Shown: positions 6,344-15,653, counted from the stretch's first letter. The stretch: DNA of 40,404 nucleotides from Nautiliaceae bacterium (GCA_027063595.1 JAMORJ010000041.1:1-40404), one strand, 5' to 3'. The notes: generated by a model from the letters alone, not told the origin. Translations and numbers: made by a program.

Positions 6344-6631
6344 ATGAGAATAACATACGTTAAATTTTCAAATGATATAGAACCAGTGGTAGAATTAGAT
6401 GAATATGATAAATTCTGGCTTAAACAAATGTTTAAAAATTTAAAAAAATTACCAGAGGAAATAGAAATAAATTTTTACAAAGAAAAGGATTATTATATTC
6501 CGATTTTTCCAAATGAAAATAAAAATCCCGACTACATCGGTATTTTTTCGAGAGAAGAAATTATAGATATAATAAAAAATTCAAAAAAAAGAAATAAAAA
6601 ATTTTATTTCGAGATTTTGGTGGAACGATGA
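6344..6631 (+). CDS. Hypothetical protein, 95 aa
   Basis: This soluble, charged protein is encoded 22 bases after the recombinase and has a clear ribosome-binding site (TAGGAG) before its ATG, so it is probably co-transcribed. It contains P-E-E-I-E-I-N-F-Y near residue 37 and a C-terminal D-I-I-K-N-S-K-K-R-N-K-K. No family is recognised. A recombination directionality or accessory factor is possible by position only. Confidence 0.55.
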   Translation: MRITYVKFSNDIEPVVELDEYDKFWLKQMFKNLKKLPEEIEINFYKEKDYYIPIFPNENKNPDYIGIFSREEIIDIIKNSKKRNKKFYFEILVER

Positions 6632-6697
6632 AATGAAACTAAACTTATTCTTTTACTTAACATAAGATATATTCTCTTTAATTGGTTTGTTCTTCTC

Positions 6698-8893
6698 TTA
6701 TTTCATATCGTTAAGATAATTAGTTACTTTATCTTTTATATAATTGCTAATTCCTTGTTGAACCTGAGCTGATATGTTTTGAGATATATCATTGTAAAAT
6801 TCGCTTAAATCTATTCTTGAAAAATCAATCTTTTGGAATTCTTCTGGTGTAAAACCTCTGCAATCTGGGCTTTTAGGACTTCCCCAACCCATTTTTAATT
6901 GTTTTCTTCCTTGTTCTTGAATAATTCTTGCAAGTTTTGAATTAAAACAACAATAAGTTTGTTTATGCTGAATACAAATTTTTGCTACTAATAAATCCAA
7001 TTTTTTAGAACAATACTCTCCTATATAATGGCATTCTTTTTTTTCGTTTTTTTTAGCTAAAAATCGTTCATCCTCTTTACATTTTATAAGCCCGAAGAAT
7101 ACTTTATCTTTATCGCAACAACCTCCTCCCGTAAGTCCGAAAAATATATCATCGCTTCTACATCTCATATCGCGTCCATTGAAAATATAAATCTTTCCAT
7201 CACATTGTCCATTACTATCCCATCCATTATTTTTTTTATCGTTAATTCCAACCGGAGTATCAATATTTTCAACATTATAATCTCCAACTCCCTCTCCTAC
7301 ACAAGGATAAGGACTACATTGCCATTTATTATTTACATAAACGCATTTTCTATCAGGCGCTGGGACGCATTGATAAGTTTTAGCGCGACAGTTGTTAGGC
7401 GGAGGAGTTGGAGAATTACAAGTATTCGCTAATTCAGGGTTTTCTTTGTTAGGATTAGGATCTGTTTTATAGCAACCTCCTTTATCAATCGGTTCATAAG
7501 GGTTTCCATATTTATTTGCACCACTACACAAATATTCATAATAAGTATAATTTATTGTTTTAACGCATTTATTACCTTCTTTTGAGTAATTATTAGGACA
7601 CGTTGGATTAGTGTAACAATAAACTCCATCATAACTCGAATAACCTTTCGGACAAGTTACTCTATAACAATCCCAACTTGTATAATAATCAACCGAATAT
7701 CCATCGGGACATTGCATTACTTCTTTTGCTCCATCAACCGTTATTACATAATAATTAATTCGATTATGTCCCGTATGGTCATTTCTTGTATTGTAATAAA
7801 TTGTATTGTTAATACACTTTAATTTTACCCAGTTATGATGCCTCGTTTTATGGGAGAAGTATGTTTTATAATATGGAGGGATATATTCGTTTCCCGTCCA
7901 TAAAGTAGTATTATAGTTATTCCAAGATTTTGGAGCACTTGCTTCTATCTTATATATTTTACAATCTGCTACTTTTACATGCCCTATCCCATCCCTGCTT
8001 ATCTGAATTCTTGCCTGATACGTTGTTATAGTTTTAACATAATTTGCATGAGATACTATTGCTTTTTTTCTACACTTACCATTAACGAGTTCTCCTCCAT
8101 CAGGGCATATTAAATCCGTATAATCCCTGACAACTCCAGTATGCTCTACCACATAACTATCCGTATAATCCCATTCTTCGCTGCAAGGTGCTAAATCGGC
8201 AGGGCAATAATATTCCCCGTTAGGGTCTTGCAGACAGTCGAACGTCTGTCCGGGTGTAACCGCCCCCGTTGTATCATCATATATTTGTGTGTTACACTTT
8301 GGAGTTTTTCCCCAACTATCGTCTACGTTGCTTGGAGGTATATAACAATCTGGCATTTTATCGCATTCAATAAGCGCATAAAATTTAACGGGATTATTGT
8401 ATTCGTCATAATGGTTTCCAAAATCCGCCCATTTTCCATCAATGCTACTCATAGCAACCCAATGTTCCCCAAGAGCTACCATAGCTTTTCCGTTTTGAAT
8501 ATCATAAGGTTTTACTAAATTATCTGGCTGTTGCTTAGCCCAATTCGTATAAGTTAGGGGTTGGTTTTTAATTGTCATAAACCTGCTATCGTCAAATGCA
8601 CAATTTTCGTTGTCATAACAATAATTGCTTGTATTATTTGGATCATATATCCCTATCCAAGCGTATTTCGGAGTAGGAATAAGTAATTTTAGAAAATCGT
8701 TTTCCGCTTGATCGTTTGGAATTGCAAGATAACATCCGTTATTTTTGGCAAACGTTTTTGCTTCAAGAAAAGTAAGTTTATCTTTCGTAACGGTATAATA
8801 ATGCCCGTTATGTTCTTTAAAATCCGCAACGGAAGAGCAATTAAATGCAAATACGCTTACAATACTTAAAGGTAAAAATTTCAATAACCTCAT
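6698..8893 (-). CDS. traN: TraN mating-pair stabilisation protein with N-terminal C-type-lectin-like domain
   Basis: The 731-aa exported, Cys-rich protein is the outer-membrane mating-pair stabiliser of F-type systems. The C-terminal 140 residues are characteristic of TraN, with K-L-A-R-I-I-Q-E-Q-G-R, W-G-S-P-K-S-P-D-C-R-G-F-T-P-E-E-F and paired cysteines. Residues 25-178 read as a C-type-lectin-like domain: W-I-G-I-Y-D at 79-84, N-W-A-K-Q-Q-P-D-N at 117-125 (including Q-P-D), K-W-A-D-F-G at 154-159, and cysteines at 54 and 177. A long Cys-rich middle links the two. The ATG at 8893 follows AAGGAATAAG and begins a signal peptide; it abuts the stop of the upstream gene. This is the last gene of operon A. 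In F plasmids TraN selects recipients, so a lectin-like tip is a plausible receptor-binding part. Confidence 0.9.
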   Translation of the reverse strand: MRLLKFLPLSIVSVFAFNCSSVADFKEHNGHYYTVTKDKLTFLEAKTFAKNNGCYLAIPNDQAENDFLKLLIPTPKYAWIGIYDPNNTSNYCYDNENCAFDDSRFMTIKNQPLTYTNWAKQQPDNLVKPYDIQNGKAMVALGEHWVAMSSIDGKWADFGNHYDEYNNPVKFYALIECDKMPDCYIPPSNVDDSWGKTPKCNTQIYDDTTGAVTPGQTFDCLQDPNGEYYCPADLAPCSEEWDYTDSYVVEHTGVVRDYTDLICPDGGELVNGKCRKKAIVSHANYVKTITTYQARIQISRDGIGHVKVADCKIYKIEASAPKSWNNYNTTLWTGNEYIPPYYKTYFSHKTRHHNWVKLKCINNTIYYNTRNDHTGHNRINYYVITVDGAKEVMQCPDGYSVDYYTSWDCYRVTCPKGYSSYDGVYCYTNPTCPNNYSKEGNKCVKTINYTYYEYLCSGANKYGNPYEPIDKGGCYKTDPNPNKENPELANTCNSPTPPPNNCRAKTYQCVPAPDRKCVYVNNKWQCSPYPCVGEGVGDYNVENIDTPVGINDKKNNGWDSNGQCDGKIYIFNGRDMRCRSDDIFFGLTGGGCCDKDKVFFGLIKCKEDERFLAKKNEKKECHYIGEYCSKKLDLLVAKICIQHKQTYCCFNSKLARIIQEQGRKQLKMGWGSPKSPDCRGFTPEEFQKIDFSRIDLSEFYNDISQNISAQVQQGISNYIKDKVTNYLNDMK

Positions 8894-8894
8894 C

Positions 8895-10058
8895 TTATTC
8901 CTTAGAACAAGTAAAATCTTTAACCGCTTCCGTAATACCACTCAAAGCTCCTACTACCTCTTTAAAGTCGTCTATTTTTCCACAATCGTGTTTTATCGTC
9001 TGTCCCGGCTTTATTGGACAATACCAATTTCCGTTACCGTCTTTTTTACACTCTATTATCTCACTTTTTTTAGTAGTAGCCGATGAGGTAGACATAGCTT
9101 TATTCGTATAATCTTGATAAGCCTGAGTATCTACATCCGTCCATTCCACTTCGCAAAACCTACTTTGATTAATATCACCTACGAAAATCGTTCCACTCAC
9201 GTTCTTATTTTCGTCTTTGTAAGAATACGTTCCCGAAGAATACTGAGATGAAGTTGCAATGTTGTTATATTTTGTAGTTAAACCGTTTTTAAATGTTTCA
9301 TCAATCGAATTATTTGCTTCTTCGTTTTGGGTCGTTTCATACAAAAGAGTATATGTTGGATTATCTAATTTAGCCTCGTCGGTTTTTTCGGTTAAAGTAA
9401 CTTCGTCCATTCCCATTGGCACGCTCTCTCCCCCGCAATTTACGCTTTTTCCTTGAACATAAGCATAGTTTTCACTTAAATTAATCCCCGACACTATAAA
9501 ATACCCTTTATTTAAAAGGGAAGAAAAAATTCCACTTATGGTAGATAAAATTTTTGCGTAATCGTTCGAAATTCCTCCACAAGAATTATTTACGCAATAG
9601 CATCCAGCTAAATCGGACGAGTTGGCTTTATCTAAAGAAAAAGAAGTTCCGTTAAACTTTAATAAAAAATATTTACAATTATTCCAAGTTCCACTATTAC
9701 ATTTAATAAATCCATTGGAACAAACTCCGCTAATATTACTAAAATATTGAACGTTTTCAAATTTTCCGTCTAAATTAAAATCTTCATCAACCTCTATCGT
9801 AATATCTCCACCGCTATTTATCACATAGGTAATTTTTAATATATTATATTCTTTTCCGCAGTCAATAGAAACAACTGCTTTTTTTGAATTATCAAGGGTA
9901 GCTAATTCTTGAGATTTAGTAATGGGATTGTTTATTCTTATATCGAGATTGTTCTTATAAGCTCCCAAAATTTGATTTGCTTGATTTGTTCCTTCATCCC
10001 AATATTGAGCCTGTTTTGCAAACAACAAAAAAGGAAGTAAAAATAAACTATAACGCAT
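8895..10058 (-). CDS. Exported protein of unknown function between traH and traN, 387 aa
   Basis: The product begins MRYSLFLLPFLLFAKQAQYW, a signal peptide cut near residue 14-17. It is Ser/Asn-rich, has about a dozen cysteines including C-Y-C-V-N-N-S-C-G-G near residue 150, and ends C-S-K-E. I do not recognise a family. Near its C-terminus C-K-K-D-G-N-G-N-W-Y-C-P resembles C-L-Q-D-P-N-G-E-Y-Y-C-P of the neighbouring TraN, so the two may share a small disulfide module or act together at the cell surface. Its ATG lies inside the end of traH (11-base overlap), and traN starts directly after it, so it belongs to the transfer operon. Confidence 0.75.
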   Translation of the reverse strand: MRYSLFLLPFLLFAKQAQYWDEGTNQANQILGAYKNNLDIRINNPITKSQELATLDNSKKAVVSIDCGKEYNILKITYVINSGGDITIEVDEDFNLDGKFENVQYFSNISGVCSNGFIKCNSGTWNNCKYFLLKFNGTSFSLDKANSSDLAGCYCVNNSCGGISNDYAKILSTISGIFSSLLNKGYFIVSGINLSENYAYVQGKSVNCGGESVPMGMDEVTLTEKTDEAKLDNPTYTLLYETTQNEEANNSIDETFKNGLTTKYNNIATSSQYSSGTYSYKDENKNVSGTIFVGDINQSRFCEVEWTDVDTQAYQDYTNKAMSTSSATTKKSEIIECKKDGNGNWYCPIKPGQTIKHDCGKIDDFKEVVGALSGITEAVKDFTCSKE

Positions 10059-11565
10059 TTGCGCTCCATATAGGAGAATTTTTATACATTTCTTTTTCCA
10101 AATCCGCGAATTTATTAATTAAATTTCTTTGAACGTTAACTTTTTGCTCGGCTTCATAGATTCTTTTATCTATCACTTTTTTAATTTCTCTTATATTATG
10201 ATAAGCCATCTTCTTCCATCTATTTAGATTTTCTCTAGAATAAGTCGTCGATAAATCTTTATCTGCTGAAAGATAATTAATTGTTTTATTTATTTGTCTA
10301 AAGTATTCGTCTATAAAACTTTCTAAAATTCTATAAGAGAGATATCTCCTAACTTCTTCTAAAGAATTGCTATCAAGTCCTAAAGTGGCAACCAAGTTAA
10401 GCATTTTATACACTGGAAGAGGCATAGCGTTTATAAAATCTATCTCACTATTTGTAAAGCTCTGTTTCGTTTTAAGTTTATTTAAAATATTATCTATATT
10501 CGTTTTTACAAAATTATAAATACTGTCCTCTTTTGATACTTTCAAATTTGCAACGGCATAAAGATTTGGTTCCGTGCTTACAGTTAAAAAATCAACGTTT
10601 TGTTTGTAATTTGAAATAGGCTTATATATATCCCCATCTACGTTAGGATTTAATACCAAAACTTTCAAATCTCCTCCGTAAACTAAAACTTTTATAAAAT
10701 TAGAACCATCAACTTCGAGAGGAGTTATAATGTCAACCTTAGACGGATTCTCATGAACAACTCCAGAAGAATCGGAATTGCTAACGTCATATCCGTAAAT
10801 GTCTCCTGTTATTGCTCTCATTATTGCTTTGAACTCTGCAACGTTCATTACAGCCGGAGTAAAACGCTCCGTTAGTTTATCTACTAAAGAACCGTATCCA
10901 AGTTTGTTTTTCATTCCCTCTGCCCCAGCAATCCCTCCAAACATATTCGCCGCTTGTTGAATTGCCGTCGTTATAGCCCAAGTAGTATCCGTTTTCACTT
11001 TAACTCGGGTTGAAGAAGCGTCTTCAGTTGCTCCAGAAGACGATAAAAAATTAGCAATTATACTCGCTCCTTTACCAGCAAGAGCTTTTGTGGCTTGACA
11101 AGCGTTTAAATTAAAATTATTTAAAGCATCGGCTATTTTTTCTAAATTAGTCATGATAGTATTACATTGTTCGCATAAAGTCATAATCGCCATTTGAAAC
11201 GCCATGGCTGGAGCGGCGGCAGCAATCTTTTTAAGTTTTTCTACAAGCTGATCAAAACCCAAATAGCTAAAAGAACCAAAAGTCATATCTACCCCATTAC
11301 ACCCAACCGCAAAGTGTGGAGCTTCAGCATGAAAAAGATTGATATTAGCTCCACTCATATCCCACCTAAGTCTTAACCCTCCTCCATACCAAAATCCTCC
11401 CGCTTGAGTTTTATAATAGCCGGGACTAGTAATTTCTAAAGAGCCGTTAAGCTGATTTCTAATAAAATCGCCCATCGAAGCGTTTGCAAAAGTAAATAAA
11501 ATTCCTAACAAAGCACTCAAAACGACAAATGAACGTGTTTCTTTTACCATTCTACTAAAGACCAT
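10048..11565 (-). CDS. traH: TraH pilus-assembly / channel protein
   Basis: The 505-aa product matches TraH of F-type systems: an N-terminal signal sequence, then S-M-G-D-F-I near residue 30, G-Y-Y-K-T-Q-A-G-G-F-W-Y-G-G-G and N-I-N-L-F-H-A-E-A-P-H-F-A-V-G-C-N-G-V-D, and a C-x-x-C motif near residue 135. F TraH is about 460 aa, so this one is slightly long, with the extra part in the helical C-terminus. TraH is periplasmic or outer-membrane-associated and works with TraF, TraU, TraW and TrbI in pilus extension. Start 11565 is chosen for AGGGGA just upstream; it overlaps the end of the peptidase gene by 22 bases. An internal ATG at 11550 lacks a site. Confidence 0.92.
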   Translation of the reverse strand: MVFSRMVKETRSFVVLSALLGILFTFANASMGDFIRNQLNGSLEITSPGYYKTQAGGFWYGGGLRLRWDMSGANINLFHAEAPHFAVGCNGVDMTFGSFSYLGFDQLVEKLKKIAAAAPAMAFQMAIMTLCEQCNTIMTNLEKIADALNNFNLNACQATKALAGKGASIIANFLSSSGATEDASSTRVKVKTDTTWAITTAIQQAANMFGGIAGAEGMKNKLGYGSLVDKLTERFTPAVMNVAEFKAIMRAITGDIYGYDVSNSDSSGVVHENPSKVDIITPLEVDGSNFIKVLVYGGDLKVLVLNPNVDGDIYKPISNYKQNVDFLTVSTEPNLYAVANLKVSKEDSIYNFVKTNIDNILNKLKTKQSFTNSEIDFINAMPLPVYKMLNLVATLGLDSNSLEEVRRYLSYRILESFIDEYFRQINKTINYLSADKDLSTTYSRENLNRWKKMAYHNIREIKKVIDKRIYEAEQKVNVQRNLINKFADLEKEMYKNSPIWSANAL

Positions 11566-12089
11566 TTTACTTCCCCTACAAAATCTTTTTTATCCACAAA
11601 TCCCCAGTATCTGCTATCAAAACTTCTTGGATGAGGCGCATACATAAAATATTTACCTTTATGGATTGTTCCGTTATATTCAAAATGTTTAACTGGAACT
11701 CCTTTGCTATCCGTTTTTCTTGCAATAGCTATTAATTTCCCATTACAATAATATTTAAACCCTTTAACTTCTAAAATGTCTCCCGGTAAGCATTTTGCAT
11801 ATTTTACAAAAAGAGTTCCTTTAGAATAATATCTAGTCTGAATCGGCAAGCGAAATACATATAACTTATCCCTTTTTATCTGCAAGTTATTGGGACTTTT
11901 AAGCTCGTAAACGACTATTTTTTTATAGACGCTTGGCGTATCAATCAGTCCTATTCTATAGGGAATTTTAGGGTAGTATATATATGTTAATATTATACCA
12001 AAAATAGCTCCCGTTAATCCAAGAAGAAATTTTCTCGCAAAGTCTTTATCTTCTCTTAAAGCTTTAATTAAATTTTTAATTGCTTTCAT
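11544..12089 (-). CDS. S26-family signal peptidase, TraF/pilin-processing type
   Basis: The product of about 181 aa has one N-terminal membrane helix (L-L-G-L-T-G-A-I-F-G-I-I-L-T-Y-I) followed by a periplasmic domain. The family Ser is probably in T-P-S-V-Y-K and the general-base Lys in K-Y-A-K-C-L-P-G-D. A-P-H-P-R-S-F-D-S-R-Y-W-G-F matches the conserved C-terminal box of signal peptidases. Enzymes of this class (RP4 TraF type) trim or cyclise conjugative pilins, so the pilin at 21314 is the likely substrate. The ATG at 12089 overlaps the end of trbI; a TTG at 12101 is a weaker alternative. It is co-transcribed with trbI upstream and traH downstream. Confidence 0.82.
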   Translation of the reverse strand: MKAIKNLIKALREDKDFARKFLLGLTGAIFGIILTYIYYPKIPYRIGLIDTPSVYKKIVVYELKSPNNLQIKRDKLYVFRLPIQTRYYSKGTLFVKYAKCLPGDILEVKGFKYYCNGKLIAIARKTDSKGVPVKHFEYNGTIHKGKYFMYAPHPRSFDSRYWGFVDKKDFVGEVKWSLVEW

Positions 12090-12420
12090 TTGCCAATCCA
12101 AACCTCAAAACTTCATTTGTAACGTCTTTATCGTAATTGTCGCTAAGAATGGCTCTTTTTACTAAGATTACCGCATTATCTCTTTTTGCGATGTATGAAA
12201 TTATTTTCTTAAACTTTTTATCAAGCGCTTTTACTTTGTCAGCGTTTATTTTACCCTCTTTTAATCCAAGACTTAATAATCTTTTTTCTGCGTTTATTAA
12301 TTTTGAAGTATCGACTACGTAAATTTTCTCTTTCTTTTTTGGTAAAATGAATTTTTGATAAGCCGCAATAACCCCAAGAGATATTGCAAGAGAAATTAGA
12401 ATCATTTCTATATATTTCAT
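12076..12420 (-). CDS. trbI: TrbI-like conjugative transfer protein
   Basis: The 114-aa product has an N-terminal membrane helix (I-L-I-S-L-A-I-S-L-G-V-I-A-A-Y) and a periplasmic domain with Y-V-V-D-T near residue 35 and D-N-A-V-I-L-V-K-R-A-I-L near residue 82. This layout and the A-V-I-L-V block fit F-type TrbI, an inner-membrane protein that affects pilus outgrowth and retraction. It overlaps topA by four bases (ATGA) and the peptidase gene by 14 bases. Similarity is modest, and the operon position helps the call. Confidence 0.7.
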   Translation of the reverse strand: MKYIEMILISLAISLGVIAAYQKFILPKKKEKIYVVDTSKLINAEKRLLSLGLKEGKINADKVKALDKKFKKIISYIAKRDNAVILVKRAILSDNYDKDVTNEVLRFGLANESN

Positions 12421-14732
12421 TTCCTGCTCCTTACAAATTCTCCGTCAATTTTCCCGTTTTCCACAAACCATACTTTCATCTTGTAAGGTTTGCCTTCTTT
12501 GCTTTTTAAAGACAAAACGACTTTTTCTCCCTTTAATAACTTTTCTGCTTGTTTAAGAGTAATTTTTTTATTTCTAAACATCTTAAATATAAATTTATCT
12601 TTAAATCTGTAAGTTTTTGGGGTTTCTATTACCTCAGCTTTCTTTTTAAACTCAATCTTTACAAAATACGGATTATCTAAATCAAGTTTTATTTTCACTT
12701 CCTCATTTTCTATTTCTTTTTCTTCCAAAAGTCTTTTTACTCGTTCTTCATCCAAGCTAATAAACTTTCCTTGCTTAATAAGCATAAATCTACATCCCTC
12801 AAGTTTTTTGCTTTTAGGATCGTATTTTGCGTTTTCACACATAAAAACTTTAGGTTTTTCAATAATGTTTCCACCACATAAAGGACATTTTAAATAAGTT
12901 TTTTTCTTTAGCTCCCTAAGTTTTCCTCTTTTTTTTATTTCTTCACACGCTTTTATAATATATTCCTTTGCCTCTTCGTAAAATTCTTCTTTTGTTTTTT
13001 TACCCTCAACGATTTCATTAAGTTTTTCTTCAAAAGTGGCTCTAATAATAGGAGACGTTAAATCTTCGGGTAAAGAAGTTATTAAATCTCTTGCCTTTTG
13101 CGTAGAAATTATTTTCCCTTTTTCTACCTTAAAATAAGCTTCCCCTGCACTATCTTTCTTTTTCAGGTCTTCTATAATTTGGGCTCTCGTAGCTGGAGTG
13201 CCTATTCCGCTATCTTTTAACACCTCTTTTATCTTTTCGTCATTAAAAAAGTTATGCACTTTTTCCATCGCTTTAAGCAGCGTAGCTTCTGTAAAACGAG
13301 GTTTCGGTTTAGTGAATTCTTTTTTAATTGTAATGGTATCAATAAGTATTTCTATTTCATCTCCTATTTTAAGATGAGGTATCAAACGCTCTTTTTTTTC
13401 ATATTCTCCCGTAACTTCCTTAAACCCGGCTTTTAAAGGAACGTTTTCTGTAAATTCGGCTATTACGTCTTTATAATTTGCTTTACCCTTAATGGATAAA
13501 TATTCATAATCGGGATAAAACTGAATAATATATCTTATAGCTACGAGATGAAATACTTTTTTTTCAAATTCGTTTAGGTTTTTAAGCCTTTCAATCTTTG
13601 CTTCCGTAGTTGGAGCAAGAGCTGTATGAGCTGTAACTTTACTATCATTAAATATTTTTCTTTTTAATAAATTATTCAGGTCAAGCTTTGAAATAAATTT
13701 ATTGTATCTTTCTACACTGCTTAACGCTTCTAAAACTTTTGGAGCTTGTAAATATTCTCCTTCCGAATAGTAATTATTATCGGTTCTCGGATAGCTCTGA
13801 ACCTTATGCGTTTCATAAAGACTTTGAGCTAAATCTAAAACCTTCTTGACGGTTAATTTAAACTTCTTACTCGCTTCGTTTTGTAAATCGGTTAAACTAT
13901 AAGGCTTTGGAGGCGCTTCTTTTTTGTTTTCTTCTTTAAAATCGGATACTTTCAATATATTATTTTGCTTAATTGTATCAACTAATTTTTTTGCAGTTTC
14001 CATTGTTTCAATTTTTTCTTTCTCTTTTAATTTAAAAATAATTTCAAACTCTTGTCCTTTCGCTCTTGCCCTTGCTTTTACTATGTAATAGGGAATTTTT
14101 TTATGCTTTTCAAATTCAAAGTCTCTATTAACGACCATTGCTATCGTAGGAAGCTTTACAGCCCCTATATTTAATAAATTATTTCCCTTATTTAAATACT
14201 CGGTTGCTATAATTGTAGCGTTAAAACCAAAAAGCATATCAAACACTGCTCTACTTCTTCCAGCGTCATACATACGTTTATAAGGAATTTTATTTATCGT
14301 TTTAATTTCTTTTGTAAGGGAATAAATATCAAGCTTAGACATATTAACCATTCCAATAACTTTATTCAAGGCACCACATTTTTCTACAACTTCGAGCCCA
14401 AGCGTTACGCCCTCGTTATCGGGGTCGGTTGCAAGAACTATCCTATTTGCATTTTCTATTGCTTTTCTTACTTCTTCGAAGATTTTTCTATTCTTAATTT
14501 TTTTCATTGAGATTGAATAAGGGTTTGGAGGAAAAAAGGGAATTTTTCCTTCTCTTACCAAAGAATTCCAACTTTTTTTTCTAAAATCCTCATCTATGTC
14601 TCTAAATTCTTTTAAAGCTAAAATATGTCCTAAAAGAAGAGACTTTATTTCAAAGTCTTTTATTCCAACTTTCGTTAAAGCCTTTTTTAGAACTTCTATC
14701 TGAGAAGGTTTTTCTACTAAATAAAGCGTCAT
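12417..14732 (-). CDS. Type IA DNA topoisomerase
   Basis: The 771-aa product opens with the TOPRIM fold: E7 in V-E-K-P-S and T-D-P-D-N-E-G at 102-108 with both acidic metal ligands. The catalytic tyrosine is Y314 in S-Y-P-R-T-D. G-I-G-T-P-A-T-R and related family blocks follow, then a zinc-ribbon pair C-P-L-C-G-G with later cysteines near residues 630-665. The enzyme relaxes negatively supercoiled or single-stranded regions by cutting one strand. Plasmid-borne copies (TraE of RP4, for example) support transfer or replication. The TOPRIM motif reads D-N-E-G-V where D-R-E-G-E is more usual. Placement inside a mating-channel operon, behind its own terminator, is notable. Confidence 0.93.
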   Translation of the reverse strand: MTLYLVEKPSQIEVLKKALTKVGIKDFEIKSLLLGHILALKEFRDIDEDFRKKSWNSLVREGKIPFFPPNPYSISMKKIKNRKIFEEVRKAIENANRIVLATDPDNEGVTLGLEVVEKCGALNKVIGMVNMSKLDIYSLTKEIKTINKIPYKRMYDAGRSRAVFDMLFGFNATIIATEYLNKGNNLLNIGAVKLPTIAMVVNRDFEFEKHKKIPYYIVKARARAKGQEFEIIFKLKEKEKIETMETAKKLVDTIKQNNILKVSDFKEENKKEAPPKPYSLTDLQNEASKKFKLTVKKVLDLAQSLYETHKVQSYPRTDNNYYSEGEYLQAPKVLEALSSVERYNKFISKLDLNNLLKRKIFNDSKVTAHTALAPTTEAKIERLKNLNEFEKKVFHLVAIRYIIQFYPDYEYLSIKGKANYKDVIAEFTENVPLKAGFKEVTGEYEKKERLIPHLKIGDEIEILIDTITIKKEFTKPKPRFTEATLLKAMEKVHNFFNDEKIKEVLKDSGIGTPATRAQIIEDLKKKDSAGEAYFKVEKGKIISTQKARDLITSLPEDLTSPIIRATFEEKLNEIVEGKKTKEEFYEEAKEYIIKACEEIKKRGKLRELKKKTYLKCPLCGGNIIEKPKVFMCENAKYDPKSKKLEGCRFMLIKQGKFISLDEERVKRLLEEKEIENEEVKIKLDLDNPYFVKIEFKKKAEVIETPKTYRFKDKFIFKMFRNKKITLKQAEKLLKGEKVVLSLKSKEGKPYKMKVWFVENGKIDGEFVRSRK

Positions 14733-14761
14733 ATCGAACCTTTCTTTTGTTTTATTTTATC

Positions 14762-14783
14762 AAAAAAAACTCCCACTTTGGGA
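14762..14783 (-). terminator. Rho-independent terminator between trbC and topA
   Basis: On the - strand TCCCA, loop AAG, TGGGA is followed by G and eight T. It lies in the 75-base gap between the trbC stop and the topoisomerase start, the longest gap in operon A, and would partly uncouple topA-to-traN from the upstream genes. Confidence 0.6.
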
Positions 14784-14807
14784 TATAATCTTCAATTAAA
14801 AAATCTC

Positions 14808-15653
14808 TTAATTAAAAAAACCTCCTCTCATCTTCTTAATAAGTTTTTCAAGGGTTTTTGATTTGGCTTTTTGATTTATTTTCTCAAACACGTAGACGAG
14901 ATTTGCGTCTCCATAGGCAATGTAAGCTTTTTCTCCCATATCTCTTTTGGGCAAAGGTTTATACATATCTAAAAACCCGTTATAATTTTTTACATAAATT
15001 ACAGCCGGAACTTCTTTAATATTAAAATGTTCCGTAACTTTAGGATTTATTTCCACGTTTACCCAATATCTATTCTTTTTACTTGGTTTTTTGTTCGGAT
15101 CTTTTGTTAAAATTCTATTTAGCCACTTAAGAGTAGGTTTTATACGTTTTGGATTGTTTCCTACAAACCCCCTTAAAACAAATATTATATCGGTCCTAAC
15201 GGGCTGAACCTCTTGAAAATAATTTTGAATGGTAGAAATAGGTATTGAAGAGCTTATAACTACGTATATGGTTTCATCGTTTGCAAGAAAATTATGTTTT
15301 TTTAGCTTAAAAAAGTAATTCTTAGGAAGGTATTTTGAAAAACCTATTTTTTTATCGTAAAGAATGTATTTTTTCATATTTACCACGTTTTCTTGGAACT
15401 TGGAACTTTTAAGATAATTGCTTATTTCTTCGGCTTGAATTTTTGCTTCTTTATTAGAAGGTTTCTTAAAGTTGATTTTTTTAAGAGTTTTATTAATGTC
15501 AAATTGAATTTTGTCTATATTTACGTTTTGTTGTAAAAGTTTTGATTGGTTTATTTCATTCTTATACGTTTTTACACTTAAAAGATATTTTTTTTCAAAC
15601 TCTTTATTTACTGCAAAAAGCACTACTGGAATTAAAAAAAAAGCTTTTTTCAT
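14808..15653 (-). CDS. trbC: TrbC, F-type pilus assembly protein
   Basis: The 281-aa exported protein has a signal peptide (KKAFFLIPVVLFA) and a thioredoxin-like C-terminal domain lacking C-x-x-C: I-Y-V-V-I-S-S-S-I-P, later I-I-F-V-L-R-G-F-V-G, then V-N-V-E-I-N-P and the conserved V-P-A-V-I-Y. This matches F-type TrbC, which partners TraW and TraU in pilus assembly (other plasmids fuse TraW and TrbC). Its ATG overlaps the stop of traF (ATGA). It is followed by a terminator and then the topoisomerase. Confidence 0.88.
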   Translation of the reverse strand: MKKAFFLIPVVLFAVNKEFEKKYLLSVKTYKNEINQSKLLQQNVNIDKIQFDINKTLKKINFKKPSNKEAKIQAEEISNYLKSSKFQENVVNMKKYILYDKKIGFSKYLPKNYFFKLKKHNFLANDETIYVVISSSIPISTIQNYFQEVQPVRTDIIFVLRGFVGNNPKRIKPTLKWLNRILTKDPNKKPSKKNRYWVNVEINPKVTEHFNIKEVPAVIYVKNYNGFLDMYKPLPKRDMGEKAYIAYGDANLVYVFEKINQKAKSKTLEKLIKKMRGGFFN

